NCBI GenBank assembly: GCA_018269075.1
Contig: JAFDVJ010000006.1
Location: forward strand, 109,724-173,723
Direction: 5' to 3'
Length of the DNA: 64,000 bases
Source of the DNA: Acidobacteriota bacterium
GTDB lineage: Bacteria > Acidobacteriota > Blastocatellia > Pyrinomonadales > Pyrinomonadaceae
Shown: positions 25,214-33,277 of the stretch, one piece after another
Layout of the letters: the number at the start of each line of letters is the position of its first letter
How positions within the stretch are numbered: position 1 is the stretch's first letter
Program-made: the position numbers and the translations under genes
Notes under the pieces: model-generated
What the model saw: only the letters and a program-made list of their open reading frames with translations
Database searches by the model: none
What the model was told of the DNA's origin: nothing

Positions 25214-25978
25214 TTAAAGCTCGAAATCGAAGCCGCTGGCGACGAGCTGCCGGTAGCGTTCCTCGTTGAACCGGTAAAGCTGGGCCGGGCGGTGCGCGAC
25301 GCTCTGCTGGCGGTCTTCGAGCGGTTCGAGAATGCCCATCCCGAGCGCCCGCCGCCGGAAATTGCTGCTTTCGAGCCGGCGGCCGAGCACGATCTCGTAA
25401 ACGCGCCGGAGCTGTTTGAGCGTGAATTTGCGTTCGAGCAGCTCGAAACCGATCGGGACGTAGGAGAGCTTGCCGCGCAGCCGCGCGATCGCCGTCTCGA
25501 TGATCCGCTCGTGGTCGAAGGCGAGACAATCGAGCGATTCGAGATCGTCGACGCCGAACCATTTCGCGTCGGTCGCGTTGCCGCCGCCCGATTCCTGAAG
25601 GCGGTGCTTTTCGGGCGAGACGAGCGCGTAATAGGCGACCGAGACGATCCGGTCGACGTCGGCGTTGAGCCCGCTCCCGGCCCGCGGGTCGCGCGTCAGC
25701 GAATCGAACGTGTAGAGCTGTTCGAGAAAAACGTCGGTCAGCCCGGTCTTCCGTTCGAGATTGCGCCGCGCCGCGTCGGGCGTTTCCTCGTCGCCGTAGA
25801 CGAAGCCGCCGGGCAGCGCCCAGCAGTCCTTAAACGGTTCCTCGCCGCGCCGGACGAGCAGCAGCTTAAGACTGTTCGCCGCGAAATCGAGCCCGAAGAC
25901 CACGCAGTCGACCGTCAGTCGAAAACGCCCGAAAACCTCGGCTCCCGCATTTTTTTCCGTTTCGAATTCCATATTCAT
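25214..25978 (-). CDS. nrtR: NrtR-like NUDIX-fold transcriptional regulator
   Basis: A 254-aa regulator of the NrtR family. The NUDIX domain (about 18-165) ends in a C-terminal winged helix (FTLKQLRRVYEIVLGRRL, then SSNFRRRAL). NrtR senses ADP-ribose and represses NAD genes. The NUDIX box GGFVYGDEETPDAARRNLER has Asn where the catalytic Glu of the REU core should be, so hydrolysis is probably lost and the domain is a sensor. It heads a minus-strand cluster with J-kinase, vWA and PurA-like genes. Two perfect palindromes about 100-140 bp upstream are candidate operators. The start sits against a GACTCAA array. Confidence 0.85.
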   Translation of the reverse strand: MNMEFETEKNAGAEVFGRFRLTVDCVVFGLDFAANSLKLLLVRRGEEPFKDCWALPGGFVYGDEETPDAARRNLERKTGLTDVFLEQLYTFDSLTRDPRAGSGLNADVDRIVSVAYYALVSPEKHRLQESGGGNATDAKWFGVDDLESLDCLAFDHERIIETAIARLRGKLSYVPIGFELLERKFTLKQLRRVYEIVLGRRLESSNFRRRALGMGILEPLEDRQQSVAHRPAQLYRFNEERYRQLVASGFDFEL

Positions 25979-26057
25979 AAGTCCTGAGTCTTGAGTCTTG
26001 AGTCGGAGACCGGTCTTTTGGTCTTTTTCGACTTCAGACTCAAGACTTCAGACTCAG
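25979..26057. repeat. GACTCAA stem-loop upstream of the NrtR-like gene
   Basis: The array at 25979-26004 (GTCCTGAGTCTTGAGTCTTG...) abuts the start codon. Its reverse complement lies at about 26033-26057. Confidence 0.85.
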
Positions 26058-26075
26058 CAACTCTTTTCAATACTT

Positions 26076-26092
26076 AATGTCATTTTGACATT
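26076..26092. promoter_or_regulatory. Candidate operator 1 (perfect 7-3-7 palindrome)
   Basis: AATGTCA-TTT-TGACATT. It lies 98 bp upstream of the NrtR-like start. Autoregulation by the NrtR-like protein is the simplest guess; the sequence was not matched to a known NrtR box. Confidence 0.55.
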
Positions 26093-26096
26093 AACC

Positions 26097-26117
26097 TTAT
26101 GGTCATTTATACCATAA
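26097..26117. promoter_or_regulatory. Candidate operator 2 (perfect 7-7-7 palindrome)
   Basis: TTATGGT-CATTTAT-ACCATAA. Its centre is 23 bp from the centre of operator 1, about two helical turns. It lies in an AT-rich island, probably the promoter of the NrtR-like cluster. Confidence 0.55.
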
Positions 26118-26553
26118 CTATTTTTCGCCCGTCAAGAGGTTTTTGAAAAAAAACTTCGCGACCCCGGTTTTTCGCCCGTAATGTCAACGATTTTCGGGCG
26201 CGTTGCTTGACAGTTCGAACCGAAAATCGCAGAATTTAATACAGTTTCGGATAAAAGATCGGACATCAGGATTTATTTCTCCAAACGGCCTGCTTTTTCA
26301 AAAAGCAAAGCCGGCTCAATCGGGAAAAATCCGAAATCCGAGATCCGAAATCCGAAATCGTGATGATTTATTTCGTGGTGAGTTAATGCGACTTGCGACC
26401 ACGTAAAATAAACCGCTAAACAGCTTACAAGACAGCCATTTCGACGGGTCTCGCTGTTCGGCGAGATTTTTTTATTTCGGGACTTTGAGCTGCGATCTTC
26501 GAACTTTGAAAAAAAGGTAAAAGATCAACGGCCAAAGACCAAAGATCAAACAA
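26118..26553. other. Intergenic leader of the methionine/folate gene
   Basis: No gene supported. It holds a TTGACA at 26207-26212 without a good -10, an AATCCGA array (26327-26359) in pre-start orientation, a short GC hairpin (TCTCGCTGTTCGGCGAGA near 26453) followed by T7, and a CAAAGAC array (26524-26552) touching the ATG at 26554. Confidence 0.6.
26524..26552 (+). repeat. CAAAGAC/AAAGATC array before a start codon
   Basis: AAGATCAACGGCCAAAGACC... ends 1 bp before the ATG of the methionine/folate gene. No after-stop partner exists because the upstream neighbour is divergent. Confidence 0.8.
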
Positions 26554-28440
26554 ATGAGAAACTTTCGAAAATTGATCGAATCCGACGGCATCTACGTCTT
26601 CGACGGCGCGATGGGCACGCGGCTCTATGAAAAAGGCATCTACATCAATCGTTCCTACGACGAGCTGAATCTGATCAACCGCGACCTCGTCCGCGAAGTC
26701 CACGAGGAATACGTCAAGGCCGGCGCGGAGATCCTCCAGACCAACACGTTCAGCGCCAATTTTCATAAGCTCCAGCAGTTCGGGCTCGACGGCCAACTGC
26801 GCGAGATCAACATCGCCGCCGCGCGGATCGCGCGTGAAGCGGGCGGCGAGAAAACATACGTCGCCGGCACGATCGGCCCGCTCGGGATGCGCATCGAGCC
26901 CTACGGCCCGACGTCGTTCGACGAGGCCAAGGGAATGTTCCGCCAGCAGGCCGAGGCGCTGCTCGAAGGCGGCGTCGATCTGTTCATCCTCGAAACCTTT
27001 TCCGATCTCTCGGAGATCCAGCAGGCGATCCGCGCCGTCAAGGAGATTTCCGACCTGCCGATCATCGCCCAGATCGCGATCCAGACGGACGGCAACACGG
27101 TTTTCGGCGCGACGCCCGAAATCTTCACGCAGCGGCTCGACGAATGGGGCGCGGACGTGATCGGCCTCAACTGCAGCGTCGGGCCGGCGATGTTTCTCAA
27201 CGCGCTCGAAAAAATGCGCGAGGTCACCGACAAAAAGCTCTCCGCGCAGCCGAACGCCGGTCTGCCGCGCGACGTTCAGGGCCGTCAGATGTATATGTGC
27301 TCGCCGGAATATATGGCCGAATTCGCGCGCCGCTTCATCCAGGTCGGCGCGAGCTTTATCGGCGGCTGCTGCGGGACGACGCCGGCGCATATCAAGCTGC
27401 TCGCCGACGCGATCCGCTCGGTCAGCCCGCGGCAGACGGCGCAGGTCTTCGTCAAACACCCGGTCACCGTGCAGGAACTCAAACCCGAAGACGTGCAGGT
27501 CGTGCCGCTCGCCGAACGCTCGCAATGGGGCGCGAAGATCGCGCGCGGCGCGTTCGTGACCTCGGTCGAAGTCCTGCCGCCGAAAGGCTGCGACGCCGAA
27601 AAGACGCTCGCTTCGATCAGGCTCTTGAAGGCAGCCGGCGTCGACGCCGTCAACGTCCCCGACGGCCCGCGCGCGCAGACGCGGATGTCGGCGCTCGCGA
27701 CGTCGGTCCTGATCGAGCGCGAGATCGGCATCGAGGCCGTTCTTCATTACTGCTGCCGCGACCGCAACCTGCTCGGGATGATGTCGGATCTTCTGGGCGC
27801 GGGCGCGCTCAATCTCAAAAACCTTTTGATCATCACCGGCGACCCGCCAAAGATGGGCCCGTACCCCGACGCGACGGCCGTTTTCGACATCGACGCGATC
27901 GGTCTCACGAATATGGTCAACAAGCTCAATCACGGCCTCGATCTCGGCAACAACCCGATCGGCCGGCCGACGGCCTTCACGATCGGCGTCGGCGTCAACC
28001 CGGGCGCGGTCAATCTCGACGAAGAGATCAAGCGGTTCGAATGGAAGGTCGAAGCGGGCGCCGAATACGCGATCACGCAGCCGGTGTTCGACACCGCGCA
28101 GTTGCGTCGCTTTCTCGAAAAAATCGCGCACGTCCGGATCCCGATCATCGCCGGCATCTGGCCGCTGGTGAGCTTTCGCAACGCCGAGTTTCTGCACAAC
28201 GAGGTACCGGGCGTCAACGTCACGCCCGAGATTCTCGAACGGATGCGGGCCGCCTCGGAAAAGGGCAAGGACGAGGCGCGCGAGGAAGGCATCGCGATCG
28301 CCCGCGAATCGCTGCTCGAAGTCCGCGACGTGATCGCCGGCGTCCAGGTCTCGGCCCCGTTCGGCAACGTCCGCTACGCCCTGCAGGTCTTCGAGGCGCT
28401 CGACGAGTTTAAGAAAAACGACGCGGCCGGCACAACTTAA
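26554..28440 (+). CDS. Bifunctional homocysteine S-methyltransferase / 5,10-methylenetetrahydrofolate reductase
   Basis: A 628-aa two-domain enzyme of the YitJ type. Residues 1-300 are a homocysteine methyltransferase barrel: FDGAMGTRLYEKG at the start, zinc ligands Cys207 (GLNCSVGP) and Cys272/Cys273 (GGCCGTTP). Residues about 330-628 are a MetF-like flavoprotein (KIARGAFVTSVEVLPPKGCD, LLIITGDPPKMGPYPDATAVF, AEYAITQPVFD). The fusion suggests methylene-THF reduction and methyl transfer to homocysteine in one polypeptide. B12-binding modules are absent. Cytoplasmic; a one-carbon/methionine role is well supported. Confidence 0.93.
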   Translation: MRNFRKLIESDGIYVFDGAMGTRLYEKGIYINRSYDELNLINRDLVREVHEEYVKAGAEILQTNTFSANFHKLQQFGLDGQLREINIAAARIAREAGGEKTYVAGTIGPLGMRIEPYGPTSFDEAKGMFRQQAEALLEGGVDLFILETFSDLSEIQQAIRAVKEISDLPIIAQIAIQTDGNTVFGATPEIFTQRLDEWGADVIGLNCSVGPAMFLNALEKMREVTDKKLSAQPNAGLPRDVQGRQMYMCSPEYMAEFARRFIQVGASFIGGCCGTTPAHIKLLADAIRSVSPRQTAQVFVKHPVTVQELKPEDVQVVPLAERSQWGAKIARGAFVTSVEVLPPKGCDAEKTLASIRLLKAAGVDAVNVPDGPRAQTRMSALATSVLIEREIGIEAVLHYCCRDRNLLGMMSDLLGAGALNLKNLLIITGDPPKMGPYPDATAVFDIDAIGLTNMVNKLNHGLDLGNNPIGRPTAFTIGVGVNPGAVNLDEEIKRFEWKVEAGAEYAITQPVFDTAQLRRFLEKIAHVRIPIIAGIWPLVSFRNAEFLHNEVPGVNVTPEILERMRAASEKGKDEAREEGIAIARESLLEVRDVIAGVQVSAPFGNVRYALQVFEALDEFKKNDAAGTT

Positions 28441-28471
28441 ATTTGTCCCGGCGAATCAAAACCGGTGAATT

Positions 28472-30037
28472 ATGAGAAACGCGGCCTGCTTTTTGGTTCT
28501 GGTAATTTTCGGATGCCTGAGCATCTTGGCCGATGATCTGCGGCAAAAGGCGGAGGAAAGTCCTTTCGACTGCGCTTTTTATCTGGCGACCAAAGACAGC
28601 TTGAGACTGGACAAGGAAGCGTTGGCGAATGCGCTTTTCGAGGTCGGAAAATACGACGATGCCGCGCGGGCGATCGAACTCGACGACGACGAGTATCAAA
28701 ACATCAACTGGTTCGTTTACCACGCCTGGCTGTTGTCAAAATCGGGAAATGACCCGATTGCCCGAAAGTACGTCGACAAAACAATGCCGCTGCTGAAAGA
28801 CGCAGATTTTGAGGCCGATAAATACAACCTGTCCGCGCTGGCTTCGCTGCTCGTCAAATACGGTCGCGACGATGAAGCGATGTCGCTGCCCGCGAAGTCC
28901 GACAACCCGGGCAAAACGGCGATCGATATCTCCGAAAAATTTCTCGACGCCGATAAACCCGCCAAAGCCCTCGAAATGCTGCCGCAAATTTCCGAAATCG
29001 GCGAAGTCGATTACAAAGCCGAGGTGATCGAGCTCAACGCGCGGCTGAAACAAACGGCAAAAGCCGAACAGCTGCTGGCCGAATTCGAGCCGGCCGCGCT
29101 TATCAACGAACCGGTCTATCATAACCGGAGATTTATCATTTTTCCGCTCGTAAAGGCGTATCTGGCGCTCGGGAAAATTGACCGCGCGGTCGAATTATGG
29201 GAACAATACGGCGAAAAAGACGACGGTTTCGGATGGCTTAAATTTATCGATTCGCTGCTCGAATTCGGCCGGCGGGAAAAAGCGGCGGTTTATCTCGGTC
29301 AGATCGAAACCGATCCCGCCATTCTGCAAACCGAAGGCGGCGCGATCGTCGAGCGATATTTAAAGCTCGGAAAAATCGAAAAGGCGCAGAATCTTGCCAA
29401 AACGATGTCCGGCGAAAACGATTCTTATCGGCAACAGCAGGCTTTAATGATTGTCGCCGATTATTTTATCGACAATAAAAATCAAAAATCCGCCCTCGAA
29501 ATTTTGGATTTTGCCTTTCAGCGCGCCCGCCGGGTCGTCTTCAAACACGAAGATTTTCTAAGCATCGGCGCCTCGTCCGGTACGCGAAAAGTTATCTATC
29601 TCCAAAATATCTGCGACCGGCTGATCCGGCTCGGTAAATTCGATAAAGCCGCCGCCGTTATCGATTCCATCGGCAGCGACCATTGGATCGCCCGAGAATT
29701 CGTCTTGAATCAGCTGCTCGAACTGACGCGGCGACAGATCAAAACCCTGCCCCGCAGGAAGATCGACGCCAATATCGCCCGCCTTCAAAATCTCTTCACC
29801 GCGGACGACAACGAAGCTTATGCGATCTCGGCCGATCTCGGAATCGTCGAGCTTTATGCCGGTCTCGGCGAAAAGACGAAAGCCGTCGGGCTGCTCGCCG
29901 ATGTTTTGGAAAAAGCCCGGAAAAGCTGTTGCAGCGAAAATTATTTTCTCCTTTCCGCCGGCCGCGTCTTCGTTGAAAACAAGCTCGAACCGACCGCCGA
30001 CCTCAGACAGGCCCTCCGCGCTTACCTCGATGATTGA
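28472..30037 (+). CDS. Exported TPR-like repeat protein, unknown function
   Basis: A 521-aa protein with an N-terminal signal or lipoprotein-type leader (MRNAACFLVLVIFGCLSILA). Helical repeats of TPR/SEL character follow: FEVGKYDDAARAIELDDDEY, KLGKIEKAQNLAKTMSGEND, IRLGKFDKAAAVIDSIGSDH. Somewhat more Lys and Asn codons than neighbours, otherwise ordinary. It follows the methionine/folate gene by 31 bp on the same strand, so transcription may be coupled, but no functional link is evident. I recognise no specific family. Confidence 0.7.
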   Translation: MRNAACFLVLVIFGCLSILADDLRQKAEESPFDCAFYLATKDSLRLDKEALANALFEVGKYDDAARAIELDDDEYQNINWFVYHAWLLSKSGNDPIARKYVDKTMPLLKDADFEADKYNLSALASLLVKYGRDDEAMSLPAKSDNPGKTAIDISEKFLDADKPAKALEMLPQISEIGEVDYKAEVIELNARLKQTAKAEQLLAEFEPAALINEPVYHNRRFIIFPLVKAYLALGKIDRAVELWEQYGEKDDGFGWLKFIDSLLEFGRREKAAVYLGQIETDPAILQTEGGAIVERYLKLGKIEKAQNLAKTMSGENDSYRQQQALMIVADYFIDNKNQKSALEILDFAFQRARRVVFKHEDFLSIGASSGTRKVIYLQNICDRLIRLGKFDKAAAVIDSIGSDHWIAREFVLNQLLELTRRQIKTLPRRKIDANIARLQNLFTADDNEAYAISADLGIVELYAGLGEKTKAVGLLADVLEKARKSCCSENYFLLSAGRVFVENKLEPTADLRQALRAYLDD

Positions 30038-30192
30038 CGGCTGACGGTTTCGCGAATCCGAACCGAAGAAACCGGAAACCGCTTCCGGCCTTCCGCCAAA
30101 TATCTTTTCTTCTGTAATCCGGCCAACAAATCGGATCGGCCATACATCTTATAATTAAAGACGTTATTTGATTTAAACGAGGTGTATGGGTT

Positions 30193-30795
30193 ATGAAAAA
30201 AATTAACTTTATTTTCGGAACAATGCTTTTCGTACTGCTGTCGTTCGGTCTGTCATCGACGGCCGCCGCGCAGGAAAAACAGACTTTTACGGGCACGGTC
30301 GTGAGCTACGGAACGATCCGCGATTCGCGCGTGCGGACCGGCACGTTTACGCTGACGATCAACGGGACGACGTCCGACGATCAGGCGCAGGAATATCTCG
30401 GCATCCTGCAGCAGGGCGGCCAGAACGACGTGCTTTCGGCGATTCGTAAAAACGAGCTCGGCCGGTTCTCGATCGGCGAAAACATCGGCGTCCCCGTCAA
30501 CGTCGTCCGCGAAAGCACGGACGGCACGACGCGCCACATCTTCATCGTCTTCGAGCGCTGGACGCAGTTCGCCGAATACCGCGGCGGCTACCGCTCGCTC
30601 GACTACCCGTTCGGCGTGATCGATCTGTCGATCGACGAGAAAACCGGCAAGGGCGACGGCACCTACATCGCGGCCGCCCAGATCCGCTGGCGCAAGGACA
30701 AGAAATCGAACGAATACCAGGTCGAGATCGAAAACTTCGCGACCTATCCGGCCCGCCTGATCGGCGTCGAATGGCGCGGACGGAAAAACTCCTGA
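30193..30795 (+). CDS. Exported protein of unknown function
   Basis: A 200-aa exported protein. The signal peptide (MKKINFIFGTMLFVLLSFGL, cleavage near AAAQ-EK) precedes a beta-rich domain with FTGTVVSYGTIRDSRVRTG, RHIFIVFERWTQFAEYRGGY and a C-terminal GVEWRGRKNS. No catalytic motif is evident. GAGGTG precedes ATG 30193. It is convergent with a small minus-strand gene across a GACTCAA stem-loop. Confidence 0.68.
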   Translation: MKKINFIFGTMLFVLLSFGLSSTAAAQEKQTFTGTVVSYGTIRDSRVRTGTFTLTINGTTSDDQAQEYLGILQQGGQNDVLSAIRKNELGRFSIGENIGVPVNVVRESTDGTTRHIFIVFERWTQFAEYRGGYRSLDYPFGVIDLSIDEKTGKGDGTYIAAAQIRWRKDKKSNEYQVEIENFATYPARLIGVEWRGRKNS

Positions 30796-30804
30796 TTCTT
30801 TAGG

Positions 30805-30905
30805 TCTTGAGTCTTAAGTCTTGAGTCTTAAGTCGCTTTCGCGATTTGGGACTCTTTATTATTATTGAAAACCGACTCAAGACTTAAGACTCAAGACTCA
30901 AGACT
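30805..30905. repeat. GACTCAA stem-loop between convergent genes
   Basis: The array at 30805-30832 (GTCTTGAGTCTTAAGTC...) follows the plus-strand stop. The array at 30872-30905 follows the minus-strand stop (TAG read into GTCTTGA). Both sit after stop codons and are therefore inverted, as the rule predicts. Confidence 0.88.
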
Positions 30906-31182
30906 AGTTCTTCGGATATTCGATGACCTTGATGACGCCGGCTTTGAAGCGGTGCGGGTTGGGCATCGGCGGTTTGACGAGCGTGAAGCGGTGATTATAT
31001 TTGCCGTCGGGCGAGGTGCGGCCGTCGGGCGTCGACTGCCATTCGTATTTGACGACCGCGCCGTCGGCGAATTCGTAGATTCGCTCGATCCGGTCGGGCG
31101 TGTAGGCGGTCGGCGTTTCGGCGATGATCGATTCGCAGTCGTCGGCCATTATCAGTTCGGCGTATTCAGCGGCATTATTCAT
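30904..31182 (-). CDS. Small protein of unknown function
   Basis: A 92-aa frame from ATG 31182 (MNNAAEYAELIMADDCESII); an extension to 31251 is possible. Visible: ERIYEFADGAVVKYEWQSTP, then KYNHRFTLVKPP and a Lys/Pro-rich end. It looks like a single small alpha/beta domain, not a known family. Normal codon use, and a GACTCAA array exactly at its TAG stop supports it as a real gene. No good Shine-Dalgarno. Confidence 0.55.
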   Translation of the reverse strand: MNNAAEYAELIMADDCESIIAETPTAYTPDRIERIYEFADGAVVKYEWQSTPDGRTSPDGKYNHRFTLVKPPMPNPHRFKAGVIKVIEYPKN

Positions 31183-31325
31183 AAATTCGGGCGGGAAACC
31201 ATTTATAACATTTCCGGACGGCGGGCGGCAAGATCGTTTCGCAAAAAGCAAAGCGGCGGAAATGGCGGCTTCGTCTTTGCCCGATGACCTGCGGTTGGAA
31301 AGATGGTGAATTAAAGCCGAAAAAT

Positions 31326-31475
31326 AATGGGCCGCGGATAACGCTGATGACGCAGATTTTCGCGGATTCTTTTATAAGATCAATAAATCCGTCTAGATCA
31401 GCGTCATCCGCGTTATCCGCGGCCCATTTAACTGTTCAATATATTCAATTCTTTCGCTTAAATTAAGGCCATCGG
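31326..31475 (-). repeat. Composite element, copy 2 (GCGGAT hairpin plus 18-bp box)
   Basis: Hairpin AATGGGCCGCGGATAACGC...GCGGCCCATTT (31326-31428), then about 29 bp with GTTCAATATATTCAATTC, then TTAAATTAAGGCCATCGG (31458-31475), which matches the 18-mer of 21151/21546 at 16 of 18. Opposite orientation to copy 1. The box abuts the hemerythrin stop. Confidence 0.75.
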
Positions 31476-31476
31476 A

Positions 31477-31932
31477 CTATTTGCCGCCGCTCGCCGAATA
31501 GGTCTTTTTGAATTTCTGCTTTTCCTTTTCGAGCTCTTCGCCGAGCGCGTCGAGCGCGGCTTCGTTGAACAGTTCCTCGATCAGCGGAAACATCTCGCCC
31601 TCTTCTTCCTGCACGTGATGCGTGACGTCCTCGATCAGCACCTTCAGCTTCGGCTCGAACTTTTCGCTGTCGTCGGCGAGCGCCGAAAGCTCGCGCAGAA
31701 ACATCTTCACCTGATGATGCTCCTCGATGCCTTCGAGCACGAGATCCTCAAGCTCTTCCTCGTCCTTCATCCGCGGATAAAAAACCGTTTCCTCGATATG
31801 CGTGTGCACCTCGAGCTCTTCGCGGATCTGCTCGAACAGCGCCTTGTGCTCGCCCTCATCAGTCGCCTTAACCTTCTGAAACAAAAGCTCAACCTTGTCG
31901 TGGTCGGCCTTCAACAATTCGATTGCATTCAT
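31477..31932 (-). CDS. Hemerythrin HHE-domain protein
   Basis: A 151-aa cytoplasmic four-helix di-iron protein. Ligand pattern: His11 (LKADHDKVE), His43/His45 and Glu48 (VHTHIEETVFYP), His72/73 (EEHHQ), then THHVQEEEGEMFP. Family members bind O2 or NO, or store or sense iron. ATG 31932 has GGAAGG at good spacing; a longer frame to 31980 lacks this. The C-terminus is charged and coiled. It precedes, by position, a large set of redox genes, which would fit oxidative or nitrosative protection. Confidence 0.88.
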   Translation of the reverse strand: MNAIELLKADHDKVELLFQKVKATDEGEHKALFEQIREELEVHTHIEETVFYPRMKDEEELEDLVLEGIEEHHQVKMFLRELSALADDSEKFEPKLKVLIEDVTHHVQEEEGEMFPLIEELFNEAALDALGEELEKEKQKFKKTYSASGGK

Positions 31933-32027
31933 AACGTACCTTCCCCCTGTTTGATATTTGATATTTTCGAATGATTTCAATACATTCGCCGGTCAGATGA
32001 GTTATGAAGCAACGAGCATACCAGAAC

Positions 32028-32203
32028 GATTTCGGATTTCGGATTTCGGATTTCGGATTGTTTCGTTTTTCGAAGCTTCAATCATTCATCGAAGCTCTTC
32101 TTCTTAGACCAATCCGAAATCCGAAATCCGAAATCCGAAATCCAACTAATCCGAAATCCGAAATCCAACTAATCCGAAATCCGAAATCCGAAATCCGAAA
32201 TCG
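32028..32203. repeat. Dense TTCGGAT stem-loop
   Basis: Array 32028-32059 is on the pre-start side of the hemerythrin gene. Arrays 32111-32203 (three blocks, about 12 units, separated by AACT) lie at and beyond the quinone reductase stop codon. This is the densest occurrence in the window. Confidence 0.92.
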
Positions 32204-33158
32204 AAATGATTATCTTGCCGCGGGCTTTGTCCTCGATGACGGCGCGGTGGGCGGCGGCGGCTTCGGCGAGCGGGAAGGTGCGGCCGACGACCGGGCGGAG
32301 AAAGCCTTTCGCAAGGCCGTCGTGAATCGCCTCGTGAAGCTCGCGCATCTCGTCGGCGGGCGCGTTGAAGAGCGCCATCCCGAAGACGCTCGCGTCCTTG
32401 CCCATAATCGCGCGCGGGTTGAAGTCGAGACTGCCGCGATTGCCGACGATCGAAATCCGGCCGAATCTCGCAAGCACCTCGAAATCCTTCTGCAGATTGA
32501 CGTTGGCGAGCATTTCGAGGATCACCTCGACGCCCCGTCCGCCGGTGATTTCGAGAATTTCCCGGAGATAATCCTCCTTCGTGTGATCGACAGCAAAGTC
32601 CGCGCCCTGCTCCTTGACGAGCTCGAGCCCGGCGGCCGAACCGGCCGTTCCGATGACGGTCAGACCGGCGTTTTTCGCCCACTGGATCGCCGCCGTCCCG
32701 ACGCCGCCCGACGCGCCGTGGACGAGCACCGTCTCGCCGGCTTTCGCCCGCGCTTTTTGAAAGAGCGCGCGGTAGGCGGTCGCGTACGGCACGAAAACGC
32801 CCGCCCCCTGTTCGAACGAGACGTTTTCCGGCAGCGCGATCAGACCGTCTTCGTCGAAAACGGCGTATTCGGCGTAGGTTCCCGAACCGGCGTCAACGCT
32901 CAAAACGCGGTCGCCCGCTTTAAAGCGCGCCGCGCCCGCGCCGGTCCGTTCGACGACGCCGGCCGCGTCCTTGCCGGGCGTGTACGGCAGCGCCGGCTTC
33001 TGCGCGTAAGTGCCGGTGCGGATGTAGGTATCGACCGGGTTGACGCCGGCCGCCATAATCCGCACGAGAACCTGTTTTTCGCCGACCGCGGGAACGTCCG
33101 TTTCCTCGAGCTTCAAAACATCGGCCGCGCCGAATTCTCTGACGATGATCGCTTTCAT
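32169..33158 (-). CDS. NADPH:quinone reductase (zinc-independent MDR family)
   Basis: A 329-aa medium-chain reductase. It begins MKAIIVREFGAADVLKLEE; GVNPVDTYIRTG and YTPGKDAAGVV are typical. HGASGGVGTAAIQWAK is the NADPH-binding Rossmann motif. No structural zinc Cys cluster is seen. The family reduces quinones or enals. The last ten residues (ISDFGFRISD) are encoded by a TTCGGAT repeat, so the original stop was probably lost and the reading frame now ends inside the repeat. ATG 33158 was chosen; upstream codons lie in a GACTCAA array. Confidence 0.88.
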   Translation of the reverse strand: MKAIIVREFGAADVLKLEETDVPAVGEKQVLVRIMAAGVNPVDTYIRTGTYAQKPALPYTPGKDAAGVVERTGAGAARFKAGDRVLSVDAGSGTYAEYAVFDEDGLIALPENVSFEQGAGVFVPYATAYRALFQKARAKAGETVLVHGASGGVGTAAIQWAKNAGLTVIGTAGSAAGLELVKEQGADFAVDHTKEDYLREILEITGGRGVEVILEMLANVNLQKDFEVLARFGRISIVGNRGSLDFNPRAIMGKDASVFGMALFNAPADEMRELHEAIHDGLAKGFLRPVVGRTFPLAEAAAAHRAVIEDKARGKIIISISDFGFRISD

Positions 33159-33173
33159 ATTTTTGATTAGTCC

Positions 33174-33277
33174 TGAGTCTTGAGTCTTGAGTCCTGAGTC
33201 CTCGTTTTCGATGAGCGTTTTCACGATTGAATCGGCGGTCATCGACTCAGGGCTCAGGACTTCAGACTCAGGACTTT
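33174..33277. repeat. GACTCAA stem-loop between divergent genes
   Basis: The left array (33174-33203) is pre-start for the quinone reductase. The right array (33241-33277) is pre-start for the Uma2 gene. Both carry the pre-start strand for their own gene and are thus inverted to each other. Confidence 0.85.
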
